Shown piece after piece: positions 29,076 through 37,524 of a DNA stretch of 64,000 bases. A program made the translations under genes and the position numbers. The first letter of the stretch is position 1, and each line of letters starts with the position of its first letter. The notes beneath the pieces were generated by a model. The model saw only the letters and a program-made list of their open reading frames with translations, searched no databases and had not been told where the DNA came from. Source of the stretch: Geothrix oryzae (GTDB taxonomy: Bacteria > Acidobacteriota > Holophagae > Holophagales > Holophagaceae); assembly GCF_030295385.1 (NCBI RefSeq), contig NZ_AP027079.1, positions 2,728,001-2,792,000 of the forward strand. Reading direction: 5' to 3'.

Positions 29076-30170
29076 GTGGCCCTGGTCTCCGGCCTGGTGC
29101 TGGTCGGGGCCATTCTGCAGGTGCGCCGGGACCGCCAGAACCGCCATCGCATCGCCTGCTACCAGGCCTGGGAAGTCCAGCTGACGGACTACCTCTTCAA
29201 GGGCGGCTACGAGCGCGGCTCCTTCGGGCCCATCCCGCACGCCGACCGTTGGCTCTTCCGGAATTTCCTGGCCCGCTACCAATCCACGCTGGCCGGGCAG
29301 GAATCCGAGGTCCTCCGCCAGCTCTACCTGGGCCTGGACATCCACCTCTCCCTCCCCCGCCGCCTCCGGAGCCGGGACCCCCGGGTCCGGGCCATGGCCG
29401 CCCAGGAGATCGGCGCCTTCCGGCTGGACGAACTCACCGAGACCCCGCCCCCGCCCGTCGCCGACCGGCCCTGGCGCTGGAATCCGGGCCTCCGCATCGA
29501 GGGCTACCTCAACCTGGTCCTGCCCCTCCTGGACGATCCCGTCCCCTATGTGGCGCATGTGGCGGCCCGGACCCTCACCCACAGCCAGGACCTGCGTTTC
29601 GCCAGCCCCGTCCTGGCCTGGGTCATGCGCGAGGAGGTCTACCAGCGCGAGCGCCTGCTGCGGGTCCTGGAGGGCTTCGGCCCCGGCCTGCTGCCCTGGA
29701 TGAAGGACCACCTCGAGTCCCCGGATCAGAACCCGGAACCCTGGATCCTCTTCGCGCTGCTGGTCGGCTCCCACCGGCACCGGGACTCCCAACCCCGCCT
29801 GCTCTGGCTGCTGGAGGTCCCGCATGTGAACCTCCGGGTCTCGGTCCTGAAGTCGCTCATCATCCTCGCGGACCCGACCATCTACCCCAAGGTGCTGCCT
29901 TTTGCCTCCAGCCCCGTCTGGGAGATCCGCACGCAGGCGGCCCGGGCCCTGGGCGTGCTCGGGGGACCCTCCGCCATTCCGGCCCTCCTCCCCCTGCTGG
30001 CCGATCGCGTGTTCGAAGTGCGCCGGAACGCGGCCCAGAGCCTCGTGGATCTCGGCCGGGCCGGTGTCTCGGCCCTGACCTGGATCGCCGAGGATGCCTC
30101 GGCGGACCGCTTCGCCCGGGACATCGCCCGCGAGCGGCTCGAGTGGGCGGATGAACGGGGTCACCTGTGA
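29076..30170 (+). CDS. Membrane-anchored HEAT-repeat protein
   Basis: One membrane span (starting before 29076: ATVILVALVSGLVLVGAIL) is followed by ~330 residues of HEAT-like helical repeats, clearest near the end (VWEIRTQAARALGVLGGPSAIPALLPLLADRVFEVRRNAAQSLVDLG). The frame is the same as the response regulator and is open from just after its TGA (29010-29012). I see no good ATG, GTG or TTG between that stop and GTG 29076, yet GTG 29076 would cut the membrane helix. A CTG at 29025, 14 bases after GGGGTGA, is possible. It ends in GTGA overlapping the glycosyltransferase start. Likely a scaffold of the synthase complex. Confidence 0.75.
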   Translation: MALVSGLVLVGAILQVRRDRQNRHRIACYQAWEVQLTDYLFKGGYERGSFGPIPHADRWLFRNFLARYQSTLAGQESEVLRQLYLGLDIHLSLPRRLRSRDPRVRAMAAQEIGAFRLDELTETPPPPVADRPWRWNPGLRIEGYLNLVLPLLDDPVPYVAHVAARTLTHSQDLRFASPVLAWVMREEVYQRERLLRVLEGFGPGLLPWMKDHLESPDQNPEPWILFALLVGSHRHRDSQPRLLWLLEVPHVNLRVSVLKSLIILADPTIYPKVLPFASSPVWEIRTQAARALGVLGGPSAIPALLPLLADRVFEVRRNAAQSLVDLGRAGVSALTWIAEDASADRFARDIARERLEWADERGHL

Positions 30171-31597
30171 GCTTCCGCGTATTCGTCACCGCCTTCGCCC
30201 AGTGGGGCATCCTCGCCTACTTCCTGGCCATGAACCTCACGCACCTGGGGCTGATCCTCCGGGCCTTCTTCTCCATCCGACGGCACCTGGACGAGGCCGA
30301 AACCGACCGCCTCGACACGGCCTTCGAGTCCAGCCACTTCAAGCCCATGTCCTTGATCTGCCCGGCCTACAACGAAGAGGCCGGCGTGGTGGCGAGCATC
30401 AACAGCCTGGTCAGCCTCCGCTACCCGGAGTTCCAGGTGGTGGTGGTGAACGACGGGAGCACGGACGCCACCCTCCAGCGGCTCATCACCGCCTTCAAGC
30501 TCCAGCCCAGCCACCGTGTGATCCGCCAGCTGCTCCCCACCCAGGAGGTGCTCGGCGTCTATGAAAGCGCCTATGTGCCCAACCTGGTGGTGGTGGACAA
30601 GGCGAACGGCGGCAAGGCGGACGCTTTGAACTGCGGCGTGAACCTGGCCCGGTATCCCCTGGTGTGCTGCATGGACGGGGACAGCCTCCTGGAGAACGAT
30701 GCCCTGCTCCGCATCGCGCGGCCCTTCATGGACCGGCCGGACCTGATCGCTTCCGGCGGCGTGGTCCGGCCCGTGAACGGCTGCAAGGTCACGCCCATGG
30801 GCATCCGCGGCATCTACCTCCCGGACTCCTGGCTGGCCCGGTTCCAGATCGTGGAGTATCTGAGAGCCTTCCTCTTCGCCCGGGTGGGGCTGGCTTCGCT
30901 GGACTCCCTGTTCATCGTCAGCGGCGCCTTCGGCGTCTTCCGGAAGGACCTGGTCGTGGCCGCAGGCGGGTTCGACACGGCCACCATCGGCGAGGACTTC
31001 GAGCTGGTCGTGCGCCTCCACCGCTGCCTGCGGGACTGGAAGCGCCCCCACCACATCGCCCTGGTGCCGGATCCCGTGTGCTGGACCGAAGTCCCCGAAC
31101 ATTTCAGGGAGCTGGGACGCCAGCGCAACCGCTGGCAGCGGGGCATGCTCGAGACCATCTGGCGGCACCGGCGCATGTGCTTCAACCCGAAGTACGGGCG
31201 CATCGGGATCTTCTCCATGCCCTATTTCCTCGTCTTCGAGGCCCTGGCCCCGATCATCGAGGTCGCCGGCTACCTCGTGTTCGCCGGGTCCCTCTGGACC
31301 CACTCGGTGGGTGGCACCTTCGCCCTCCTGTTCTTCTATGTCGCCCTCCTGCTCGGCGTGCTGAACTCCGTGGTGTCCGTGGTCCTCCACGAAATCAGCA
31401 GCCACCGCTACCAGGGCCTCAAGGCCTGGAGCATCCTATTGCTCCTCGCCGTGGCCGAGAACTTCGGCTACCGCCAGCTGACCCTCTGGTGGCGGCTGCG
31501 GGGTACCCTCGACTGGATCCGCGGGAAGGACCAATGGGGGCACCTGAAGCGCCTGGGGCTCACCACACACCCGGCCCCGAAGCCCCCCGAAGCTTGA
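30167..31597 (+). CDS. Processive family 2 glycosyltransferase
   Basis: This 476-residue inner-membrane synthase has an N-terminal span (WGILAYFLAMNLTHLGLIL), a cytosolic GT2 domain and about four C-terminal spans (to ~residue 450). The GT2 motifs are VVVNDGSTDATL, VCCMDGDSLLE (DxD), GEDFELVVRL and QRNRWQRGML (QxxRW), the set found in PgaC, BcsA and hyaluronan synthases that build long chains and pass them across the membrane. The GTG start overlaps the HEAT gene by four bases. With the deacetylase it suggests an N-acetylhexosamine polymer. No PgaD or PilZ domain is seen. Confidence 0.88.
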   Translation: MSFRVFVTAFAQWGILAYFLAMNLTHLGLILRAFFSIRRHLDEAETDRLDTAFESSHFKPMSLICPAYNEEAGVVASINSLVSLRYPEFQVVVVNDGSTDATLQRLITAFKLQPSHRVIRQLLPTQEVLGVYESAYVPNLVVVDKANGGKADALNCGVNLARYPLVCCMDGDSLLENDALLRIARPFMDRPDLIASGGVVRPVNGCKVTPMGIRGIYLPDSWLARFQIVEYLRAFLFARVGLASLDSLFIVSGAFGVFRKDLVVAAGGFDTATIGEDFELVVRLHRCLRDWKRPHHIALVPDPVCWTEVPEHFRELGRQRNRWQRGMLETIWRHRRMCFNPKYGRIGIFSMPYFLVFEALAPIIEVAGYLVFAGSLWTHSVGGTFALLFFYVALLLGVLNSVVSVVLHEISSHRYQGLKAWSILLLLAVAENFGYRQLTLWWRLRGTLDWIRGKDQWGHLKRLGLTTHPAPKPPEA

Positions 31598-31650
31598 CGG
31601 TCGCCATCCCCGCAGCGCATGCTGTCCCCTCGATCTTTGGCAGTCCGATA

Positions 31651-31755
31651 GCGCTATCCAGAAAGGTGGAGGGAAAGGCCCTGTGAAACCTTGGCAACCT
31701 GCGAAAGCAAGGTGCCAACTCCTGCCTCCGGCGTCGCCGGGGGGAAGATACCGAA
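31651..31755 (+). promoter_or_regulatory. SAM-I (S-box) riboswitch upstream of the Hcy methyltransferase/MTHFR gene
   Basis: The S-box core is clear: CTATCCAGAAAGGTGGAGGGA, then GGCCCTGTGAAACCTTGGCAACC, then AAGGTGCCAACTCC, and a closing GAAGATACC. TATC (31655-31658) pairs with GATA (31747-31750) in P1, and a CTCCGGCGTCGCCGGGG hairpin forms P4. No U-run terminator follows. CCTGG at 31779-31783 could pair with CCAGG near the Shine-Dalgarno of the next gene, so control may be translational (inference). Ligand is S-adenosylmethionine. Confidence 0.9.
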
Positions 31756-31818
31756 CCGTCCCGACTGACCCGAGACCTCCTGGATGCCGATCAACGGACT
31801 GCCCTCCCAGGCGCAGCC

Positions 31819-33684
31819 ATGACCCATCCCACCTTCCAGCAGGCCCTCGACGCGGGCGAATGCTTCCTCTTCGACGGCAGCACCGCCACGGCCCTGCACG
31901 ACCGCGGGATCACGCTCCAGCGCAGCTTCGAGGAATGCAACCTCAAGGCGCCGGATCTGCTGCTGGCCATCCACGGGGAGTTCCTCGCGGCGGGCGCCCA
32001 GGTGCTCACCACCAACACCTGGGGCGCCGGACGCCTGAAGCTCGCGGCCCGGGGCCTCGAGGGGCAGATGGATGCCATCAACCGCGAGGGCATGGCCCTC
32101 GCGAAACAGGCCATCACCCAGCAGGGCGCCCGCGCCTGGGTGGCCGGCTGCATCGGTCCGCTGGGGGTGCGCATCGAGCCCTGGGGGCCCACCTCCTTCG
32201 ACGAGGCCCGCGCCCTGTTCCGCGAACAGGCCACGCCCCTGATCGAGGCCGGGGCCGACCTGATCGTCCTCGAAGCCTTCGAGGACCTCAATGAGATCCA
32301 CCAGGCCATCCTCGCCGTGCAGGAGCTCGGCGACCTCCCCATCGCCGCGCTGATGACCACCAATGACGAGGGTCAGGCCCTCTTCGGGGCCGAACCGGAC
32401 TGGTTCATCAAGCAGCTGGACACCTGGGGGGCTCATTTGGTGGGCCTCATCGGCGGCAACGGGCCGGCCCCCCACCTGCGCCTGCTCGAACGCCTGAAGG
32501 CCGTCACCGCCAAGCCCATCGTCCTCCAGCCGAACCCCGGCCTGCCCCATCTGGTGGATGGCCGCCTCATCTATGGCGCCAGCCCCGAGTACCTGGGCGG
32601 GTTCGCCGCCCGGGCCCTCGCCGCCGGCGCCCGGGGCGTGGGCGGGTGCAGCGGCACCACCCCTGCCCACATCCGCGCCATGCGCGGGGCCTTCCGCCAG
32701 GAGCGGGCCTTCGTCCAGGCCGGCGGCGGCTTCGAGCTGAAGCCCCACGAGCAGCCCCAGCCCGAGGTGCCCTTCGCCTACCGCAGCCGCTTCAGCCTCA
32801 AGCTGGCCCAGGGCGAGTTCACCTACACCGTGGAGCTGGTGCCCCCCAAGGGGATGGAGTACGACAAGCTCGTGGCCAAGACCCGCCAATGCCGGGCCCT
32901 GGGCGTGGACGCCATCAATGTGCCGGACGGCCCCCGCGCCATGGCCCGCATGTCCGCCCTGGCCACGGCCCTCATCATCGAGCAGCAGGTGGGGCTCGAG
33001 ACCATCCTCCACTACGCCTGCCGCGACCGGAACCTGCTCGGCATGCAGAGCGATCTTCTGGGCGCCGCGGGACTCGGCCTGCGCAACATCCTGGCCGTCA
33101 CCGGCGATCCGCCGAAGCTGGGGCCCTACCCCCAGGCCACCGCCGTCTTCGATGTGGACGCCATCGGCCTCGTGAACATGCTCAAGCGCCTGAACACAGG
33201 GCTCGATCTCGGCGGCGCCGGCATCGGCAAGCCCACCTCGTTCAGCGTGGGGGTGGGGGCCAACCCCGTGGCGGCGGACCTGGACCGCGAGAAGGCCCGC
33301 TTCCGCTACAAGGTGGAGGCCGGCGCCCAGTGGGCCATCACCCAGCCCGTCTTCGACGCCGACACCCTGTTCCGCTTCCTCGACTTCACCGAGGCCCTCG
33401 ACGGCAAGGGCGGCGTGCCGATCATCGCGGGCATCTGGCCCCTCAAGAGCCTGCGCAACGCCGAGTTCATGGCCAACGAGGTGCCCGGCGCCTTCGTGCC
33501 GCCCTCCGTGCTCACCCGCATGGCGAAGTGGACCCGCGCCGAGGATCAGGTCAAAGAGGGCCTCGCCATCGCCCAGGAAGTCATCGAGATCATCCGTCCC
33601 CGCGTCCGGGGCCTCCAGCTCAGCGCCCCCTTCGGCCAGGTCGAGCTCGTGGCGCCGCTCCTGCCCAAGCGGGAGGACGCATGA
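31819..33684 (+). CDS. Homocysteine S-methyltransferase / methylenetetrahydrofolate reductase fusion with altered zinc ligands
   Basis: This 621-residue protein has an N-terminal homocysteine-methyltransferase barrel (~1-300) and a C-terminal MetF-like domain (~320-600: YTVELVPPKGMEYDKLVAKT, HYACRDRNLLGMQSDLLGA, ITQPVFDADTLFRFLD). MetF reduces 5,10-methylene-THF to 5-methyl-THF. In the first domain the first zinc Cys region reads LIGGNGPAP instead of a GxNCxxGP pattern (Gly212 where Cys is expected). The second reads GGCSGTTPAHI (C277, Ser278) instead of GGCCGTTP. Only one of three usual Cys ligands remains, so the methyltransferase half may be inactive or use other residues. It follows a SAM-I riboswitch. 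Confidence 0.85.
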   Translation: MTHPTFQQALDAGECFLFDGSTATALHDRGITLQRSFEECNLKAPDLLLAIHGEFLAAGAQVLTTNTWGAGRLKLAARGLEGQMDAINREGMALAKQAITQQGARAWVAGCIGPLGVRIEPWGPTSFDEARALFREQATPLIEAGADLIVLEAFEDLNEIHQAILAVQELGDLPIAALMTTNDEGQALFGAEPDWFIKQLDTWGAHLVGLIGGNGPAPHLRLLERLKAVTAKPIVLQPNPGLPHLVDGRLIYGASPEYLGGFAARALAAGARGVGGCSGTTPAHIRAMRGAFRQERAFVQAGGGFELKPHEQPQPEVPFAYRSRFSLKLAQGEFTYTVELVPPKGMEYDKLVAKTRQCRALGVDAINVPDGPRAMARMSALATALIIEQQVGLETILHYACRDRNLLGMQSDLLGAAGLGLRNILAVTGDPPKLGPYPQATAVFDVDAIGLVNMLKRLNTGLDLGGAGIGKPTSFSVGVGANPVAADLDREKARFRYKVEAGAQWAITQPVFDADTLFRFLDFTEALDGKGGVPIIAGIWPLKSLRNAEFMANEVPGAFVPPSVLTRMAKWTRAEDQVKEGLAIAQEVIEIIRPRVRGLQLSAPFGQVELVAPLLPKREDA

Positions 33685-33701
33685 AGGGACTGATAAAAAT
33701 A

Positions 33702-33772
33702 GTCACCACAGAGAACACAGAGGAAAGACAGAGATCGTTCTTCTCTGTGCTCTCTGCGTCCTCTGTGGTTAA
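33702..33772. repeat. Imperfect inverted repeat, ACCACAGAG-type dispersed element
   Basis: ACCACAGAG at 33705-33713 is the reverse complement of CTCTGTGGT at 33761-33769. Between them CACAGAG-type units recur on both arms (AACACAGAGGAAAGACAGAGA and TTCTCTGTGCTCTCTG). Elements of this wording are known to be scattered in many bacterial genomes; no transposase is present. It lies in the spacer between the MTHFR fusion and the ferredoxin gene. Confidence 0.75.
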
Positions 33773-33793
33773 CCATCTTTTTCAGGATCCGAC

Positions 33794-34081
33794 ATGCCCG
33801 TGAAGGTCCATTTCCTGCTAGAGGATCTGCTGGTCGAAGCGCCAGAGGGTACGCCCCTGCAGGCGATCGCGGATGCGGCGGGCGCCGACATCACCTTCGG
33901 CTGCCGCACGGGCTCCTGCGGCACCTGCCGGGTGCGCATCGCGGGGGGGCTCGACCACTGCGGCGAGCCGGGCTCCGAGGAACGGGACTTCCTGAAGGGC
34001 CTGGACGCCCCCGGCGACCAGCGTCTCGCCTGCCAGGTGGTCGTCACCGGTGATGTGGACATCGAGTATTTGGGGCTTTGA
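33794..34081 (+). CDS. Plant-type 2Fe-2S ferredoxin
   Basis: A 95-residue ferredoxin of the beta-grasp fold. The cluster ligands are GCRTGSCGTCRV plus a fourth Cys in QRLACQ. The stop at 34079-34081 is one base from the metH start, so they are translationally coupled. Reduction of the cobalamin of MetH needs an electron donor (flavodoxin or ferredoxin-like in known systems), so this protein may supply those electrons. That role is inference from position. Confidence 0.9.
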   Translation: MPVKVHFLLEDLLVEAPEGTPLQAIADAAGADITFGCRTGSCGTCRVRIAGGLDHCGEPGSEERDFLKGLDAPGDQRLACQVVVTGDVDIEYLGL

Positions 34082-34082
34082 C

Positions 34083-37000
34083 ATGACGACCCTCGAGACG
34101 ATCCTGCGCGACAAGGTGCTGCTGCTGGACGGCGGCATGGGCACCCAGATCTTCGCCCGCAAGCCCACGGCGGACGACTATGGCAGCGCGGCCCTGGAAG
34201 GCTGCGTGGACCTGCTCACCGAACGCCGGCCCCAGTGGATCCGGGAGATCCACGAAAGCTACTTCCGCGCGGGCGCCGACGCCGTGGAGACCAACACCTT
34301 CGGCGCCAACCCGCTGGTGCTGGGCGATTTCGGACTGTCGGACCGGGCCTACGCCCTCAATGTGCAGGCCGCATCCATCGCCAAGGAGGTGGCCCGCAGC
34401 TTCGACCGGCCCCGCTTCGTCATCGGCTCCGTGGGCCCCGGCACCAAGCTCATCACGCTCGGCCATGTGGGGTACCGCGAGCTGCTCGCCTCCTACCGCG
34501 TGCAGATGGACGGCCTGCTGGACGGCGGCGCCGACGCCATCCTCATCGAGACCTGTCAGGACCTGGGGCAGATCAAGGTGGCCGTCCGCGCCGCCCGCGA
34601 GGCCATGGCCGCCAAGAAGCGGAAGGTCCCCCTCTGGGTGCAGGCCACGGTGGAGACCACGGGCACCCTCCTGGTGGGTTCGGACATCTCCGCCGTGCTC
34701 ACCAGCGTGGAGCCCCTCGGCATCGATGTGCTCGGGCTCAACTGCGCCACGGGACCCGACGAGATGCACTCGCACCTCCAGACCCTGTCGGAAGCCAGCC
34801 CCTTCTCCATCAGCTGCCTGCCCAACGCCGGCCTCCCGGAGAATGTGGGGGGGCAGGTGGTCTACCCCCTGGATCCCGCGGCCTTCGCGCCGAAGGTCCT
34901 GCACGCGGCCTCGGAATTCGGCCTGGCCATCGTCGGCGGATGCTGCGGCACCACGCCCGACCACATCCGGGCCCTGGCCCCGGGTGTGGAAAAGCTGAAT
35001 GTGCCGCGGCGCGCGCCGAAGCTGGAGCGCAGCGCCGCCAGCCTCTATCAGAGCGTGACGCTCCGGCAGGAACCCGCGCCTCTGATCGTGGGCGAGCGGA
35101 CCAACGCGAACGGCTCGAAGAAGTTCCGCGACCTGCTGGCGGCCGAGGACTGGGACGGCATGATCACCCTCGCCAAGGAGCAGCAGCGGGAAGGCGCCCA
35201 CCTGCTGGATCTCTGCGTGGCCTATGTGGGCCGGGACGAGGTGCGCGATGCCGACGAGCTGCTGAGCCGCCTCGTCTCCCAGATCACCCTGCCCCTCGTC
35301 ATCGACAGCACGGAGGTGCCCGTCATCGAGCGGGCCCTGCAGCGGTCCCCCGGCAAGTGCGTGGTGAACTCCATCAACTTCGAGGATGGGGACGCCAAGG
35401 CCCGCAAGATCCTGGACCTCTGCAAGACCTACGGCGCCGCCGTGGTGGCCCTCACCATCGATGAGCGCGGCATGGCCAAGACCCGCGAGCAGAAGCTGGC
35501 CGTGGCGAAGCGTCTCCACGCCCTGGCCGTGGGCGAGTTTGGCCTCGACCCCGGCGACCTCATCATCGACCCGCTGACCTTCACCCTGGGCAGCGGCGAC
35601 GAGGAGTTCCGAGGTTCCGCGGTGGAGACCCTGGAGGCCCTGAAGCTCATCAAGGCCGAGCTGCCCGGCGTGATGACCATCCTCGGCGTGAGCAATGTCA
35701 GTTTCGGCCTGAATCCAGCCTCCCGCCATGTGCTCAACGCCCTCATGCTCTATCACGGCGTGAAGTTCGGCCTCGACATGGCCATCTTCAACGCCTCGAA
35801 GGTGATCCCCGTGGCGAAGATCGATCCCGAGGACCGCCGCATGATCGAGGACCTCATCTTCGACCGCCGCACGGAAGGCTACGATCCCCTCAAGGCGGTC
35901 CTGGCCCGGTTCAGCGACCGCAAGGCCGTCGCGGCGGAGGACCACCGCGAGGATCTCCCGGTGCTGGAGCGGCTGCACCGCGGCATCCTCGACGGCGAGA
36001 AGCAGGCCATCCTCGCGGATGTGGACGAGGCCCTGAAGGACCACGATCCGCTCATCCTCATCAACGAGGTGCTGCTGGGGGCCATGAAGGTGGTGGGCGA
36101 GCGCTTCGGCGCCGGGGAGATGCAGCTCCCCTTCGTGCTGGAAAGCGCCGAAGCCATGAAGGAGGCCATCAAGCGCATCGAGCCCCATCTGCCCAGGGAA
36201 TCGAACTACCAGAAGGGCCGCATCCTGCTGGCCACCGTGAAGGGCGATGTCCACGACATCGGCAAGAACCTGGTGGACATCATCCTCAGCAACAACGGCT
36301 TCGAGGTGAAAAACCTGGGCATCAAACAGCCCATCGAAGCCATTCTCAAGGAGCTCGAAGCCTGGCCCGCCGATGCTGTCGGGCTGTCGGGCCTGCTGGT
36401 GAAATCCACCGTCATCATGAAGGAGAACCTGCACTTCATGGAGGAGCAGGGGCTGAAGGTGCCCGTGATCCTGGGCGGGGCGGCCCTCACCCGGGACTAT
36501 GTCGAGGGCGACTGCCGGCGCTCGTATGCGGGCCCGGTCTTCTACGCCGAGGACGCCTTCGAGGGTCTGCGGCACATGCAGGCTCTGGTGGCGGGGGAGG
36601 CCGGCGTTCCAGCACCTGCGCCATCCGCCTCCGCGGCGGGCGACATCAAGATCCTGAAGCGGGGTGGCGCGGCCGTGCCGCTGACTCCGCTCCAACAGAG
36701 CAGCTGGGTGCGGCACGATGCGCCGACACCGGAACCCCCGTTCTGGGGCGTGCGAGAGCTCGCAGATGCGCCGGTGGACCTGTTCGAGCACCTCGACGCC
36801 TTCGCTCTGATCCGCAACCGCTGGGGCTTCAGCCAGGGCAGCCAGACCGACGAGGCCTTCGCCGCCGTGCTGCGCGACAAGGCCGTGCCCCAGCTGGTGC
36901 GCTGGAAGGAGCGGCTGGCCGCGGACCCGCTTTTCCACCCGAAGGCCCGCTACGGCTATTTCCCGGTGCGTGCCGAGGGGGATGCGCTGCGGGTGCTCGA

Positions 37001-37505
37001 TCCGGTCGCCCCTGCCCGGACGCTCGCGGTGCTCGCCTTCCCGCGCCAGGGCACGGGAAGAAGGCTCTGCATCGCGGACTTCTTCCGCGCCGACCGGACC
37101 GATGTGCTGGCCCTCCAGCTCGTCACACTGGGCCAGGCCGCCGCGGATCACGCGGCCAAGCTCTACCGGGAAGACGGCTACGCGGACTACTTCGCCTTCC
37201 ACGGCCTGGCTACGGAGCTGACGGAAGCCTATGCGGAGCGCATCCACGCCCGCATCCGCCGGGAGCTGGGCATCGCGGCCAAAGACCTGCCGGGCCGCGC
37301 CCTCTTCGCCCAGGGCTACCAGGGCTCCCGCTATTCCTACGGCTATCCGGCCTGCCCGGACCTGGAGGGCAACGGGCCCATCCTGGACCTCCTGCGCGGC
37401 CAGGAGATCGGCGTCCACCTCTCCGACAGCCACCAGATGGACCCCGAATACAGCACCAGCGCCCTGGTGGCCTGGCATCCCCAGGCGCGGTACTTTTCGG
37501 CGTAG
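34083..37505 (+). CDS. metH: Cobalamin-dependent methionine synthase
   Basis: MetH methylates homocysteine from 5-methyl-THF through cobalamin. The 1,140-residue protein has all four parts: the homocysteine barrel (~1-320; GLNCATGPDE and GGCCGTTPDHI give the three Cys ligands), the pterin-binding barrel (~340-610; GERTNANGSKKF), the cobalamin cap and Rossmann domain (~630-870; DVHDIGKN with the axial His), and the AdoMet activation domain (~900-1140; QGSRYSYGYPACPD). Length is slightly short of the 1,227 residues of the E. coli enzyme. ATG 34083 is one base from the ferredoxin stop. Confidence 0.97.
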   Translation: MTTLETILRDKVLLLDGGMGTQIFARKPTADDYGSAALEGCVDLLTERRPQWIREIHESYFRAGADAVETNTFGANPLVLGDFGLSDRAYALNVQAASIAKEVARSFDRPRFVIGSVGPGTKLITLGHVGYRELLASYRVQMDGLLDGGADAILIETCQDLGQIKVAVRAAREAMAAKKRKVPLWVQATVETTGTLLVGSDISAVLTSVEPLGIDVLGLNCATGPDEMHSHLQTLSEASPFSISCLPNAGLPENVGGQVVYPLDPAAFAPKVLHAASEFGLAIVGGCCGTTPDHIRALAPGVEKLNVPRRAPKLERSAASLYQSVTLRQEPAPLIVGERTNANGSKKFRDLLAAEDWDGMITLAKEQQREGAHLLDLCVAYVGRDEVRDADELLSRLVSQITLPLVIDSTEVPVIERALQRSPGKCVVNSINFEDGDAKARKILDLCKTYGAAVVALTIDERGMAKTREQKLAVAKRLHALAVGEFGLDPGDLIIDPLTFTLGSGDEEFRGSAVETLEALKLIKAELPGVMTILGVSNVSFGLNPASRHVLNALMLYHGVKFGLDMAIFNASKVIPVAKIDPEDRRMIEDLIFDRRTEGYDPLKAVLARFSDRKAVAAEDHREDLPVLERLHRGILDGEKQAILADVDEALKDHDPLILINEVLLGAMKVVGERFGAGEMQLPFVLESAEAMKEAIKRIEPHLPRESNYQKGRILLATVKGDVHDIGKNLVDIILSNNGFEVKNLGIKQPIEAILKELEAWPADAVGLSGLLVKSTVIMKENLHFMEEQGLKVPVILGGAALTRDYVEGDCRRSYAGPVFYAEDAFEGLRHMQALVAGEAGVPAPAPSASAAGDIKILKRGGAAVPLTPLQQSSWVRHDAPTPEPPFWGVRELADAPVDLFEHLDAFALIRNRWGFSQGSQTDEAFAAVLRDKAVPQLVRWKERLAADPLFHPKARYGYFPVRAEGDALRVLDPVAPARTLAVLAFPRQGTGRRLCIADFFRADRTDVLALQLVTLGQAAADHAAKLYREDGYADYFAFHGLATELTEAYAERIHARIRRELGIAAKDLPGRALFAQGYQGSRYSYGYPACPDLEGNGPILDLLRGQEIGVHLSDSHQMDPEYSTSALVAWHPQARYFSA

Positions 37506-37524
37506 GCGAAAGCTCCGAGCGCTC

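Noticed and set aside
33687-33776. Small reading frame through the CACAGAG palindrome
   Set aside because: Translations of this repeat (TEERQRSFFSVLSASSVV) are typical spurious products of dispersed repeats, with no ribosome site.
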